64,000 bases of DNA from Oryza sativa Japonica Group (taxonomy: Eukaryota; Streptophyta; Magnoliopsida; Poales; Poaceae): the NCBI RefSeq assembly GCF_034140825.1, contig NC_089039.1:28904501-28968500 (forward strand). The letters are read 5' to 3'. Shown here piece after piece: positions 16,499 through 28,128 of this stretch. Both the position numbers and the translations under genes were made by a program. Position 1 is the first letter of the stretch. The number at the start of each line of letters is the position of its first letter. A model generated the notes under the pieces. That model was not told the origin of the DNA, ran no database searches, and worked only from the letters and a program-made list of their open reading frames with translations.

Positions 16499-18734
16499 TC
16501 ATAGTAGCCCAAGAATAATATAGTAGACCAAGGTGATGGGGAGAGCTATTAGCATGCCAAATATGACCCTGAAAGCGATGAAAATGTTGATACATTCAGA
16601 ATCTTGAAGGCTTGAACAGTTTGCAGTCATGTAATACTTGCAATTTTCAGGGTAACTCTGCTGACTTACAAAGTGCAAAGGATGGTAGCGTGGAGGTTGT
16701 ATTCCTTAGCGAACACAAATGGCACAATTCCTTGTGGCAGGGCGGCCTAACAAACATTCAGTGCATTCGTAATCAGCGTCTTGATTTGGCTCACCGTTTA
16801 AACCCAACCAAAAATACAAGGCAGTTTCAGAGATCATCGAGACATCGACTCACCTGAACAATGGCGATACGCAAGAGCGTGCCTCGGATGCCGACGGCGG
16901 CGGACGCGGCGGCCATGATGGCGGGGCCGAAGAAGAAGCGGACGCCCATGCTGGCCGCCGCGACGGAGTAGCCGCAGGCGATGATCTTCGGCTGCGTGGC
17001 CATGAACAATCCTGAACGGAAGGTTCAGTTTAGAGATCTGCACTTCTCTGAACCAAATACAGTACTAGAACAGATGGTGATGGAACTGAACTCACCTAAG
17101 CTAAACATGGCCATGCCTAACCCTGCATCGGAGAGAATGGAGATTGATTTGGCTACTATGATTGGCATCGTGATGTGGAACCTGCACCAATGCGAAATTG
17201 CCCATTACAGCATCAACGCTGAACTGACAAACAATCAGAAATTCTGAATCCAATTTCCAGCGAACTGATCGACCAGGTGAGCTTGCTTTACCGGAACGCG
17301 ATGAGCGACCAGGTGAGGCCGATGAGGCTGGCGTACGTGTTGGGGTTCCGGATCAGCCGGCGCCAAACCGTAGTGAGGATGAGCCGCAGCATCACGCCGG
17401 CCGGCGCGTTCTGCTGCCCTCTCGCCCGCTCCGCGCCCGCTGCGCCGCCGCCCTTCGTCGTCGTAGTCACCGCCGTCGTCTGCTGCTCCGTCTTGGCGCC
17501 GGCCTCCAGCTTCGCTAGCTCGTCCTGCCCGCCCACGGCCTTGTTGAAGCTCGCCGCGCGCTCCCCGCCCGTCGCTCCCGGCGGCGGTCGGATAACTGAG
17601 GAACATAATGTAAGGTGTTTGTTGGATTGATCAAGAGGAGGTTGGAGACTGACCTCTCGACGAGGCAATGGATGGCGCGTCGGAGGGGACAAGCCGGCGC
17701 GTCTCCCGGCCGCTGCGGAACACCGGCAGGCCGGTGACCTCCGACGCGGCGGAAGCGCCGGAGCTCCACTCGATCATGTGCGTGTCCTTGAGGTCATTGG
17801 TGGGAGCCACGGTCGCGGATGCTCTGGCCCGCGCCGCCGCGTGCTCGTCGAAGCTGGACGGCCTCGGGGTGTGCTGCCTCGACGAAGAGTGCAGCGAGAA
17901 GAGGTCCGCGGCGCCGAAGCTGGACGCGCGCAGCGCGCTGTTGGGCGGCTGGTGACCAGGGATGTCGGCGAGGGTGAAGGTGGAGCCCCTCGGGGTGGCG
18001 TTCCGCGACGAGCTGATCGAGTAGATCTCCACGCCGGTCAGGTTCGACGCGCGCGGCGTGGCGGCGGCGGCGGCGGACCGCCTCGACACCGACGAGCGGC
18101 ACACGACCATGCGCAGCCTCCCGTCGGGCGCCACCTCGGCGTGCGCCTCCGCCTGGCTGCCCTCGAGCGACACCACGTCCGGGTCGACGTGCACGGCGGC
18201 GATGGACGCCGCGGTGTCCGGGAACTGCGCCGCGATGAGCACCCGCGCGGCGCGGAACTCGAAGAGGAAGAGCAGGAGCGTGTACCAGACGATGGACTGG
18301 AGCACGACGATCTGGACCATGAGGTCGCCGGAGTAAGGGCCGTACATGGAGACGAGGAGCGGGATCCCCATGACGAGCGTGTTGGGGAGGGTGGAGACGG
18401 AGAAGAGCGTGATGGAGCAGTCGAGCGGCGGCCACGCCGGGGGGACGAAGCGCGCGGGGAAGCGCGACCACGCGGCGAGCGCGGCGAGGACGAGCACCTT
18501 CTGCAGGGTGTCGGCGGCGACGAAGCGGAGGTTCATGGCGTAGGGGTCGCTGGAGGAGATGAAGTGGAAGGAGAGGAGCGGGACGGCGATGACGGCGACG
18601 AAGCGGTTGATGCCGGAGCACTGCTCCGGCGTGAGGACGCCCCACCACCGCACGGAGCCGTACGCCACCATCATCGCCACGTACAGCGGCACCACCGCCG
18701 ACAGCACCATGTACAGCTCGTGCCACGATATCAT
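16499..18734 (-). CDS. PIN3B: PIN-family auxin efflux carrier, 591 aa
   Basis: Plasma-membrane carrier exporting auxin for polar transport. Exons in reading order: 18734-17654, 17595-17292, 17181-17096, 17011-16854, 16746-16670, 16568-16499; all GT-AG, and the 86-, 158- and 77-bp exons have the sizes usual in PIN genes. The protein starts [20 protein letters not shown], with about five N-terminal membrane helices (to ~160), a long hydrophilic loop, and about five C-terminal helices (from ~430) beginning at [11 protein letters not shown]. The loop holds three TPRxS motifs (TPRAS, TPRGS, TPRPS), the known PINOID-type phosphorylation sites. The open frame extends upstream of this Met, but PIN proteins start here. 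The neighbouring MAPK and HD-Zip genes match the chr1 PIN3a region, which points to PIN3b (also called PIN10b). Confidence 0.95.
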
Positions 18735-18994
18735 GGCGGCGGCGGCCGATCGCCGGTCTGGGAGCAGCTGATCGATCTGTTTCCTGCGATGCGATCGAGA
18801 GGAGCAGCGTGCGATTAGTGTGTTGCTGTTACATGCAGAGAGTGAGTATTGCGGCGCGCGATGCCGCGATGGGATATAAAAGTACGCTGTCCCGGGCTCC
18901 CGGCCTCCTGCGCGCTTTGACTGGTTCTCTTCGAGGTATGTCCGTATGTGACACAAATTTTGCTCTGGTGGAGAACTCCACGGAGCAACTGAAC

Positions 18995-19035
18995 CTCGTG
19001 GCACTGCTTCAAAAAAAAAAAAAAACTCGTGGCAC
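18995..19035. repeat. Micro poly(A) insertion with 10-bp target duplication
   Basis: The word ctcgtggcac lies at 18995-19004 and 19026-19035. The 21-nt insert is tgcttc followed by a run of A. Confidence 0.75.
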
Positions 19036-19273
19036 AGATATGGCTACGTAGCCAAATCTAGTAATCTCGAAATAAGTTTATTTTTTTATTCTTTTTTGTC
19101 TTTAAATAATTTGTTTTTAGCAATTATTATATCGAAGTTTATAAAAGTATGACATAATTAATTGTATTGTATGTAGATGAAGAAATTAATAATTATATTG
19201 AAATTTGATAAATTAGATGTATTATAGGTTTTTATTAGTACGTGCGAGATAGATGAAAATGAAATTTATTTTA

Positions 19274-19415
19274 AGGCTGTGTTTAGTTTACACTTAAGTT
19301 TGGAAGTTAAGTTAAAATTGGTACGATGTGATAGAAAAGTTACGTGTGTATAAAAAATTTGATGTGATGAAAAGTTGAAAGTTTGAAAAAAAAAACTTTG
19401 AAACTAAACAGGGCC
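19274..19415. mobile_element. Tourist-like MITE (142 bp)
   Basis: The ends aggctgtgtttagttt and aaactaaacagggcc are inverted repeats with TTA on both flanks. The interior (ttggaagttaag, gatgtgatgaaaagttgaaagtttg) is the common rice type. Confidence 0.7.
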
Positions 19416-20153
19416 TTAGACGGAGGGATTGGCAGTAGACACGGCTAGTGTACACATTTTGCAATGAATTTTTCCGAAGAAAAACCACTGTAGATGTGTC
19501 AGTCCAGTCGTCTGTAGATGGTCTAGTGGCCGTTATGTGTGCTGTCACGTCAGGCCGGCGGGGTGCACCTCGAAATGCCGTGCAATTTTGGATGGACTCA
19601 TGGCATGCGAGGCATTGTCAGTGTGGCTGGTACAGCCCGTGCAGATGCAGCTGATCCGATGGCCTCGCAGGCTGGCAGGCTCTTTTCAGGCAGCAGTGCA
19701 GCACCGGCCTAGTATGCAGTCTCCAAATCCCACGAGGCCGCAAGAAGGCAGCCCGCAAACTCGGCCCATACAAATGCTGAACTAGTTATCGGCCCAAGAG
19801 CAGTAAAACGCTTCTTTCAGCGCTTCCGGCCCAGGAGCCTCAAATCACACCTCAGACTCGAACATGAATTGGGTCGCGCTACCAACTGCGCTTTGCTCTA
19901 CACTTACTCCTATCAAAGCAAGACCCTCACTTTGGCATCGCAGATTTGCGGCGTCACATGGCTGCCGCGGCTTGGCTTCTCTCCGTTGTGTCGCACACGA
20001 AGAGTGCCGCTCCGTACTTTCTACTTGCAGTAGAAATCAATCTGATCCGTAGATCTAGTTATATCCAAAGGCTCAGATCTTTTTATACTCCACCTCAATT
20101 TATAGTACTAGAAGTGTGGAGGGTCATTATTGTCCAAAGAAAAATAAGCGCTC
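19416..20153. other. Intergenic stretch, no gene recognised
   Basis: Moderately GC-rich sequence with several scattered GGCCCA words (around 19755-19850). Short ORFs on both strands show no recognisable domain. Confidence 0.5.
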
Positions 20154-20693
20154 ATGGGTAAAATAGTACTTTCATCCTTTTCTTTTAACCCTACCCCCCT
20201 CTACGTTGCCGGCCGCTCGCCCTCCCCTCGATCAACCGGCGTCGCGCCGCCGCCTCGCTTCCGCCGCCACCGCCACTGCCTCTGCCGCTTCACTTCTCGT
20301 CTGGACGACGCCGGCCTCCTCCCCCAATCGCAGCCGCCGCCGCTCGCTTCTCCTCTGGAGTCTGGACAAACTCCTCGTTCCCACGTGTCCCCATCGTTCC
20401 CCGTCCCTGCTGCCTCCTCTCGTCCCCGATCCCAGTCCCCAGAGGCGTCAATCGGAAGGAGCTCGAGGGCGGCGCCGACTCCGCGTGCAAGACCTGCACG
20501 ATCCACCAGCGCCCAAGCTTCGTCCTCTCAGTCTCCTGCGCCGTTCGTCCTTCCGTCCCCGCCATCGCTGCCTCAGGTCATCCCTGCCGTGGCCGAGCGG
20601 CGGTGGTTGGGCAAAATGGTGGCAGATCCGCGACTAGATGCCGGTGAGGAGGTTGCGGATCAGCCTTCTTTCATCCCATCACACAGGAGGTAA
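20154..20693 (+). CDS. Doubtful GC-rich ORF, 179 aa, unrecognised
   Basis: The frame starts MGKIVLSSFSFNPTPLYVAG and is rich in Pro, Ser and Arg, as expected from a GC-rich stretch translated in any frame. The bases before the stop include cacaggag|gtaacg, which could be a splice donor, and AT-rich sequence follows. No domain or repeat is seen. It may be the first exon of a non-conserved transcript or simple GC-rich noise. Confidence 0.2.
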   Translation: MGKIVLSSFSFNPTPLYVAGRSPSPRSTGVAPPPRFRRHRHCLCRFTSRLDDAGLLPQSQPPPLASPLESGQTPRSHVSPSFPVPAASSRPRSQSPEASIGRSSRAAPTPRARPARSTSAQASSSQSPAPFVLPSPPSLPQVIPAVAERRWLGKMVADPRLDAGEEVADQPSFIPSHRR

Positions 20694-21389
20694 CGACGTA
20701 ACGTCCTGTTCTTTCATTTACTCTCATGCAGATCAGTTTTTGCCCCATTCCGTGTTGAATGGTGTGGTTGAATGTTTTGTTCTCAATTATCAGAAATTAG
20801 AGGCAAACCAGATGCAAAGCGAGGTCCAAGGAGTGCAAAGCAAGGTCCAAAGGAGTGCTGTCCCATATTACCTTTGTGCGTTCTTTGATGTTGGCTTGAA
20901 ATCTGGGATAAAGTTGTAATCTTTGTACATAAGTTGGGACCTTGAATTATATTGTGCAATTTTAGAAGTCATGATTTTATCTGACTTCAACCGTGCTTTA
21001 CATGCTTGCTCATGCCTTCTTTGATGTTTGGCTCGAAATTGGGATAAAATTGTACTTTATAAGTCAAGGGGCATCCGGCTGGGCAGAGACAGATAACCAT
21101 GGAGCGGGAATCAAACAAACACAATTTTCCATACTGAAGATTTTTCACATAAATTGCAAATTATACTTTAATTTAGTTATACCATAACAATTGATAAGTC
21201 AAGGGGCACCAGCAGCATCGACAGTTCACGATGAACAGCAACATAGCTGAAGCCATCATCAATAATAAAGACCACCGCCAATAAATCTGACACCCTATTA
21301 TTTTACTGAGGACTCAGAGAGAGACGTTAATTAGTGCCAGTCAGGGGCTCTGGGCTACCGGCGGAACTACAAGGGCATATGAATCGGAG

Positions 21390-21530
21390 AAAAAGAAATC
21401 GCGTCAAAACATGATATATAGATCGAAAAAGGATTAATAGATGGAAAAAAAAACTACAGTGGAACGCGTTGAAAAAAAGAAATCTCGTGAAAACATGATA
21501 ATATATGGAAACGGGATAATAGATCGGCCT
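21390..21530. repeat. Imperfect direct repeat, period about 80 bp
   Basis: A block beginning gaaaaagaaatcgcgtcaaaacatgat recurs as gaaaaaaagaaatctcgtgaaaacatgat, followed by similar ggattaatagat/gggataatagat sequence. Confidence 0.6.
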
Positions 21531-22055
21531 AAGATGTGGTGGCCGCGTCGTGCCTGATGCAATCAAGCCAAAATTACCCCTAATCAGTCCCTGCCAAAAT
21601 TATCCTTAATATGTATTAGAAGATTACTAATCTACCCTTCAAAATAAACGGTCAAGATTAATTCTAGTTGTAGTATAATACTACAAGTAAATTGCACCGG
21701 AGCATTGGTCGCACACGAAAGGAAATCTCGCAAAGCAATTTAACGGGACGAGTAGACGAGCGAGGCGAGACCGCGAGAGCAACGGGACGAGACGGAGAGA
21801 GACCTCCTCATCAGACACTCGCATCGCGGCCCAGGCAGCGGCTGTGCACGGCTGCTCTTTATCGAGGACCGTGAAAAGGGGGCGAAAGCTGTATGTATCT
21901 AGGAGTAGCGTAGTGGAGGCGATTGGCGATGATAATACAATGATGGGGTTCATCCCAAAGTATACAATCTACGACTAGTACACCGTAGTCTACGTACTGG
22001 AGTACTAGTATACTACTACAACTACCAGGAGCAAAAACAGCAGAAAATTTCTGAG

Positions 22056-22402
22056 GGGGTGTTTAGATGGGGCTAAAACTTTTTAGCCCATGTCACATCG
22101 GATGTTTGGACGCTAATTTAGAGTATTAAATATGGACTAATAAAAAAACTAATTTCATAAATGAGAGCTAATCCGCAAGACGGATTTTTTAAGCCTAATT
22201 AATCCATAATTATCAAAAGTTTACTGTAGCATCACATTGTCAAAATCATAGCGTAATTAGACTCAAAAGATTCGTCACGCGAATTAGTCTAAGCTTATAG
22301 AATATGTTTTATAATTAGTGTATATTTAATACTCTAAATTAGTGTCCAAACATCCGATGTGACAGGGACTTAAGAATAAGTCCCTGGAAACCAAACAGCC
22401 AC
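22056..22402. mobile_element. High-copy rice MITE (~345 bp)
   Basis: The left end gggtgtttagatggggct is matched at the right by accaaacagcc. Internal inverted sequences (catcggatgtttggacgctaatttagagtatt and its complement) form a long hairpin, and the middle has aagcctaattaatcc and attcgtcacgcgaattagtc. The exact edges are not certain. Confidence 0.65.
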
Positions 22403-23243
22403 TCAGAGCTGGGGTCTGTACGTGTTGCCGTGTTGTAAGCAAAATTGTTGCTTTCCGGCGTTTCCGCATTGATTTGCAGCTGCCGCCGCTGCTTCTGCGG
22501 ATCTACTGGCACCGGTGCAGATGGCTGGAGTAGCCTGTACTAGGGTGTTGGGGATAGCTGTAGAGAAATGCATGGGAGGCAAGGCTCTGCAATCTGTGCC
22601 ATCGGTTGCCTCGGGATGACAAATAAAATGCGACTAGCCATTGCGTGCCTAGCCTACCTCCTCCCCTCTCGTCTTCCCCACAAGCCCACAAGAGAGGGAC
22701 CGCATCTCATCTCATGTCCTTGCTCGTTTTTCAGACTTTCAATCACTGCATACTCCAACCTCAATCTACTCCTTCACTAGTGTCATTCACTCACTGATTA
22801 CTGCTTTGCAAAAACACTTTGATTAGTAGCAGTACTGCTAGTACTAGTGTTGTACACTTGTACTGTGCTCCTTTGCCTTTGCATTCCGGAGTGAAATGTT
22901 AAAGTGTTCACCAAGGTTTCTCGTGAATTTTTTCCACCGTTTTCTTGCATTCGTTTCAGTTTTGACTACGCACATCTGCTAGTAGGAGTAGTAGTACGGA
23001 AGTAACTAGCCCTACACTGACTAATGTGTCGGTGACTTCATGATCCACAATCCACATCATATCATTTGATGGAACTGAAATTAATCTAAGTACTCTCGAG
23101 AGAGACAGCATCAAAGATTCAAGAACATGACACCACGCCAGTGTGGTCTGGATCCTCGATGCCTCTGGTCGGGTGCTAATTAATCACTGCGGAAATAAAA
23201 ACCTGAAGCATGTCTGTTCCATCCCTTTTTCATCACCGTCTTT

Positions 23244-23391
23244 GGGCGTGGTTTAGTTCTCAAATTTTTCTTCAAACTTTCAATTTTTCCATCACATTAA
23301 AAATTCTGTACACACGTAAACTTTCAACTTTTCCGTCACATTGTTACAATTTCAATTAAACTTTTAATTTTGACGTGAACTAAACACACCC
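23244..23391. mobile_element. Tourist-like MITE (148 bp)
   Basis: Ends gggcgtggtttagttc and gaactaaacacaccc form inverted repeats; the interior is tcaaactttcaatttttccatcac and relatives. Confidence 0.65.
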
Positions 23392-23471
23392 TTGATAGAG
23401 TGACAAATAGTAAATTCTCCCATTGCATTACACAGCTGAATGGAGTATGCCAGCATCTCGTTTGCAGTTTG

Positions 23472-23605
23472 CTTCGGTCTCGTTTAGTTCCAAACTTCCT
23501 TCAAACTTTTAACTTTTCCATCACATCAAAACTTTTCTACACACATAAACTTCTAATTTTTTCGTTACATCGTTCAAATTTCAACCAAACTTCTAATTCA
23601 TTGTT
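23472..23605. mobile_element. Truncated copy of the same MITE family
   Basis: It starts ggtctcgtttagttcc and carries the same caaacttttaacttttccatcacatc interior as the copy at 23244, but the right end is missing. No gene is seen between 22402 and 24628. Confidence 0.55.
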
Positions 23606-24628
23606 TTTCTCAACATCCTAGTGACCTTAATTCAGGCCTTTGGCACGATGACTGTGCACCGGTATTGCTGAATAGATGTACTTCCGTCCGATTGTATATT
23701 CCGTATTGCTATATTTTGGATGGAGTATCGTACCAAAAGAAAACTCTAGTACAGGGCCCACAGTAAAGCATTTGCGAGTCTTTTGAGAGAGGGGAAAAAA
23801 AACTAGAAAACTGTCATTCTGCTGTGTTTAGAATTCGTCATTGGTTCCATACCATTTGTTTAGTTTTTTTCTCCAAATTTGTAGTTACATACAAATGTTA
23901 GCCTTTTGATTAAAAAAAAGAGAAAGAAATGAGAGTCGTGTAAATTTTGGTGTTGTTGGTAGAAAAGAACGGTAAACCAACACTTAGCCTATGCTCAGTT
24001 AAACAACGATGGATAAGCTGAAGCCAGATGAACTAAGTAATCAAGAATAATTTACGAATAAAACGTTTATATCTTAAAATCCAAAGGCAAGAAAATAGCG
24101 CGCCAATTAACTAACACACACGTATTTGATCACCCCCACACCATTTTATAATACGGATCATACCAGAATAATTTTATTTTATTTTTTATTTGATGTGGCA
24201 TAATTTAGGTCTTCTTTTTTTTTTCTCGCACATTAGATGCCACACATGATTCTTCCTGCACTCTAAACGTCATGGCAAAGGACAAAAACTACTGGGAAAG
24301 AAAATTAAAGAGTTTCTTTATTGATTATTACAATAAACGCAGTAATGTACCACTATTCTACCACTTGCATTTAGAAACCACACCAGAGAGTACTTGATTT
24401 GCCAGAGCACTAATCCTTCATCTATAGAGTCATTACAGTCTGACAGCAGCATGACTCTCTTATCACCACGAGTCCATGACCTAACACTATGCATAATCAA
24501 CACTAAACCACCATGAACATTCATCTAAAGTCTAAACAGCAACTTCCTAATCCATTTCCAGTGATGATGAGATGACATGGGCAAAGAACAAGGAACAGAG
24601 AGAGAAAAAAAAATCAGACATGGCTCCG

Positions 24629-25522
24629 TTAAACCCGGAGGAGGTAGACACTGAGCTCAGGACCGCCACTGTTGCTGTTGCTGCTGGTGCTTGTGCTGTC
24701 CGGGTTCATCATGTAGAATGCCTCCGAGTCGCGCGAGCCCACCACCCGCTCGAACCGCGCGCGCATGTACATGACGTCGCCCTCGCCGCCGCCGCAGCTG
24801 GCGGCGGGTATGACGCCGGCGCCCATGGACACCGGCTCCAGCGCGCGCAGCACGCGCCAGTCGGCGGCGCCGCACTCGCGGCGCACCGCGTAGCCGCAGC
24901 TCTTGCCGTTGCAGTACGCGCGCCACACCGTCTCCTCGAGCAGCCTCTTCCCGCCGCCCGTCGCGGTGGGCAGGGCGGGGGCGGGGCCGCCCTTGGCGCG
25001 CTCGCACTCGAGCGCGATGCGCACAAGGCCCGAGGCCATCTCGCGCACCAGCGCGGCGGTGGGCGCGGCGAGCTCCAGCAGCAGCGCCGGGCACGCGCGC
25101 GGGTCGAGCTGGAACGCGAGGTGCACGTGGCCGCGCCGGTGGCCGTAGAGCGTGCCGGTGAGCCGCGCGCCGAGGCCGACCTGCCGGTGCCGCCCCGTCA
25201 CGGCCGCCGCCAGCGCCGAGCGCAGGCGCGACACGGCCGTGCGGACCTTCCTACGCTGCGGCGGATGCTGCTGCTGAGGATGCTGCTGCCGCGGCGGCTT
25301 CTTGGGAGGAGAAACGAAGTCCTCAGAATGGAAACTCGGACAGACAGAGGAGAACGCCATTGTCGCCTCATCCTCCTCCTCTTCAGCTTCCGAGCTCTTC
25401 ATGTAATCCTCCTCCCCTCTCGTGGCGCCATGGCTGTAGCTCTTGCCAAGAACCGGCCACTTGAAATGCCTCCTAGAGAAGGAGAGGGAATCATGGGGGT
25501 TTCTTGCTGTGATGGTTCTCAT
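24629..25522 (-). CDS. MIZ1/DUF617 family protein, 297 aa, single exon
   Basis: A member of the plant family named for Arabidopsis MIZU-KUSSEI1, which is needed for root hydrotropism and acts at the ER membrane. The frame is one uninterrupted exon, as is usual in this family. The N-terminus (1-92) is variable: basic and aromatic residues (SFSRRHFKWPVL), an acidic run (EAEEEEDEA) and a Pro/Gln stretch. The conserved domain covers about 93-297, from VRTAVSRLRSAL through GTLYGHRRGHVHLAFQ, ELAAPTAALVREMASGLVRI, the AYCNGKSCGYAVRRE block, and the C-terminal FYMMNPD and SVYLLRV. The start is the only ATG that gives the family N-terminus. The coding region is strongly GC-biased. Its exact orthologue among rice MIZ1-like genes cannot be told here. 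Confidence 0.93.
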   Translation of the reverse strand: MRTITARNPHDSLSFSRRHFKWPVLGKSYSHGATRGEEDYMKSSEAEEEEDEATMAFSSVCPSFHSEDFVSPPKKPPRQQHPQQQHPPQRRKVRTAVSRLRSALAAAVTGRHRQVGLGARLTGTLYGHRRGHVHLAFQLDPRACPALLLELAAPTAALVREMASGLVRIALECERAKGGPAPALPTATGGGKRLLEETVWRAYCNGKSCGYAVRRECGAADWRVLRALEPVSMGAGVIPAASCGGGEGDVMYMRARFERVVGSRDSEAFYMMNPDSTSTSSNSNSGGPELSVYLLRV

Positions 25523-26619
25523 AGCTTGAGTTAGCCAAGCCTAGCTTCTTAGCAGCAAGCAAAGCAAAGCAAAGAGGCAAAGAGCACACTGCTCCTTCAC
25601 TGAGCTAGCGTTGTGCTTGTGCAGCTGGGTTGTGTGAGAAGAGGTTGTATTCAGAAAATGTGTGTGCAGCTGAACTGTGCTTGTATATGTGTGTAGTATG
25701 CTTTACTTCTAGTGTTATCTGTCCCTGCAGAAGCAGGCTTTTGTAGTGAAGGAGTGGCTGGTGAGCAGAACACACCAAAACCGAGCGAACAAAAAGAAGA
25801 GAGAGAGCTAGCGATGGAGAGTGTGCTGCTGGGGTTGGGTTCTTGTGAACTTTCTCTTTGTTTTTTTCTAATGAGGAAATGGTAGGCAGGAATGCAGGCT
25901 GCGGCGGTGGGACAAGGCTAGAGAGATTTATGGCAGATAAGATAATTGAGAACTGAGAAGAGAGTGACAGGAGAGAAGGCGTACCTGGTTTTGATGGTTT
26001 GGCTTTTATCAGTGGTGGGGAACTGGGGATTAATTAGTGTGCTAGTGATTATCTGAGTGGATGATGATGCACTGATGAGGTTGCAGTGAAGTGTAGTAAT
26101 TATATTTCGATGTTATGGTTAACAGACGAATTGGGTATGATCTCTGAAAAACAGAGAACAGGTTAGAAAAAGCTACCTAACAATCATGATTCTTAATGTA
26201 TATGATACTTTGGAAATGGCCATTAGTTCCCAACAAACTTAGACGACATGAGTGCAGCACCGCACCACATTTGCATTCCCTGTGATGTCAACGGCTTCTG
26301 CAATTGGATTGGGCTCCGTTCCTAATCAGCAATCTTTCAATACTCGTCATGAATGACATATAGCTCAAAACTATAATTAGGAATCTTTCATCTTTTCTTT
26401 GCACAAGCTGAAATGATACAACCCACAAGTAAGATTCTTCCTTAAAATACACAAAACACATGGACATGCAGCTTTGTCTAACCGTACTGCCTCAAGCAAC
26501 GAACACGATCACAAAGCTACAAGTAAACTCGAATGCCGAATGGTAGTATAGTACATTGATATTCATCAGAGAATGTTAAATGTACCAACCATTTCAGAGT
26601 TTCAGAGTTCTTTTTCTTA
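25523..26619. other. MIZ1-like upstream region, no further gene seen
   Basis: Leader and promoter sequence with agagagag and agcaaagcaaagc low-complexity stretches near 25545-25575 and 25790-25815. No other coding potential was found. Confidence 0.5.
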
Positions 26620-26916
26620 AGCCCTGTTTAGATCCTCCAAAATGGCAAAAGTTTTGCCATTTTGAAGTACTTTTTGCCATTTTGGATCTAAACACTAGTA
26701 ACAAAACTTGGCAATTTGGCAATTGGCATTTGCTAGTCCATAGTAGCAAATTGTGCCAAAAAGTGCTTTGGGACCGCTCCCTCTTTCTTTCTCTCTCTCA
26801 CTTTAGTGCTAGAATGGAAAAAGTTTAGGATGCATCTAAATACCAACTAGTACTTTTGCAATACCAAAACTTTTGCCATTTGCCATTTGTTATTTCAAAT
26901 GGATCTAAACAGGGCC
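26620..26916. mobile_element. Tourist-like MITE (297 bp)
   Basis: The ends agccctgtttagatcc and ggatctaaacagggcc are inverted repeats, flanked by TTA on both sides. The interior repeats aaaatggcaaaagttttgcc and its complement several times. Confidence 0.75.
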
Positions 26917-27560
26917 TTAATCTTCAGAGAATGCACATTTTACCTCTCTCACAAACCGGTTCATTCCGATCATGCAACACATTGCTTTTCTGTGTTTGGT
27001 TCTTTCTTTCAAATCGATCGCTGCACAGATCCAAACTAAAGCGCGAAGGCTGCAGGGTTCAGAGGAGAAAGACGAGAGGAGGCAAAGAAAAGAGGAGAGG
27101 AGAGGCTGGCTGCTGAACCAGCACAGTTTTTGCTTTCCTCGGGATCGGTGGCAATGCAAAGCGGGGCCCAAAGGGGGGTAAAATCCAAAGCGAAAGCTGC
27201 AGCTTTGACCGCGGAGGGGGCCGACCGACCGGTGCCGACGGCGACGGTGCGTGGCGACGGAAGCAGCGCCCTGCAGCGCCGGAGTGGCCGGGTCCAGGTG
27301 ACGACGCGACACACCGTACTAGCGACCTCATCGTCGTCGTCGTCGTCCCCGGCTAGTGCCAGTGCTACAACATGCTACCGCTAGGAGAGAGAGAGAGACA
27401 CACACACAGGCCACAGCTACTCTACATCTGTCTCCTCTCGAGCTTAGTACTGTTGCTGGTCTGGTCTTATGGCCTCTGCCTCTCTTGAGAAGATCAAATC
27501 ACGCTTAAATTCACCTCTTCTCCTTCGTTCCTAGCTGTAGCATGTTGCTGTTCCTGTGGT
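26917..27560. other. Intergenic stretch, no gene recognised
   Basis: Mixed-composition sequence with a short tcgtcg microsatellite (27328-27345) and ga/ca repeats (27385-27410). ORFs on both strands are low-complexity and unrecognised. Confidence 0.5.
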
Positions 27561-27568
27561 CTCCACAG

Positions 27569-27773
27569 CAGGGTTTCTCAAATCGCCGGGGCTAGGGTTA
27601 CCGCACCCCAGCGGTAAGCACGGTTACCGCGCGATAACCGTAAAAACCATGCAAAATTCATCAAAAATTCAAATTATTTTTTAAGTTTATTTGAATTTAA
27701 GAAGGTTATCGTGGTTTTTCTACTACCGTATCCTGGGATAAGACCGGTAACCGTGCTGGTAATGTAAACCCTG
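27569..27773. mobile_element. hAT-type MITE (205 bp)
   Basis: The element runs from cagggtttc to gtaaaccctg and is flanked by a perfect 8-bp duplication, ctccacag (27561-27568 and 27774-27781). The interior has ggttaccg/cggtaacc inverted pairs. Confidence 0.85.
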
Positions 27774-28086
27774 CTCCACAGCTCGCAGGCGCAGCTCAGG
27801 GCTCAGGAGAGACGAGGGAGGGGGAAAGGAATTTTCAACGTGTTCCAAAGGCATGTTCATTGTTCAAACCTAGTTTGTCCGGTTCAGCATTAACAAATCT
27901 TCTGAAGCGCAGCTTAATTGTGCATGCACATTTAGCAACAGGTCAATGTGGCCTGGAACCTATCCGTATGCAGCCCTATCACAAGTAGATACTATCACAT
28001 TAGGATGCAAGATCAATAATAAGATGCCCGTGAGCACCAAAGCTAAACGAAGAAATTTATTTGACTGCACGGCAGATCAAATACGT

Positions 28087-28119
28087 TAAACAACTTCTGT
28101 GAAAAAAAGGTAAACAACT
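28087..28119. repeat. Micro poly(A) insertion with 9-bp target duplication
   Basis: The word taaacaact lies at 28087-28095 and 28111-28119 around tctgtgaaaaaaagg. It is just beyond the stop codon of the methylesterase-like gene, probably in its 3' UTR. Confidence 0.55.
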
Positions 28120-28128
28120 GATACCTCT

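Noticed and set aside
17778-18818. 346-aa plus-strand ORF
   Set aside because: It is the antisense shadow of PIN exon 1.
24572-25534. 320-aa plus-strand ORF
   Set aside because: It is the antisense shadow of the MIZ1-like gene; the minus frame carries the conserved domain.
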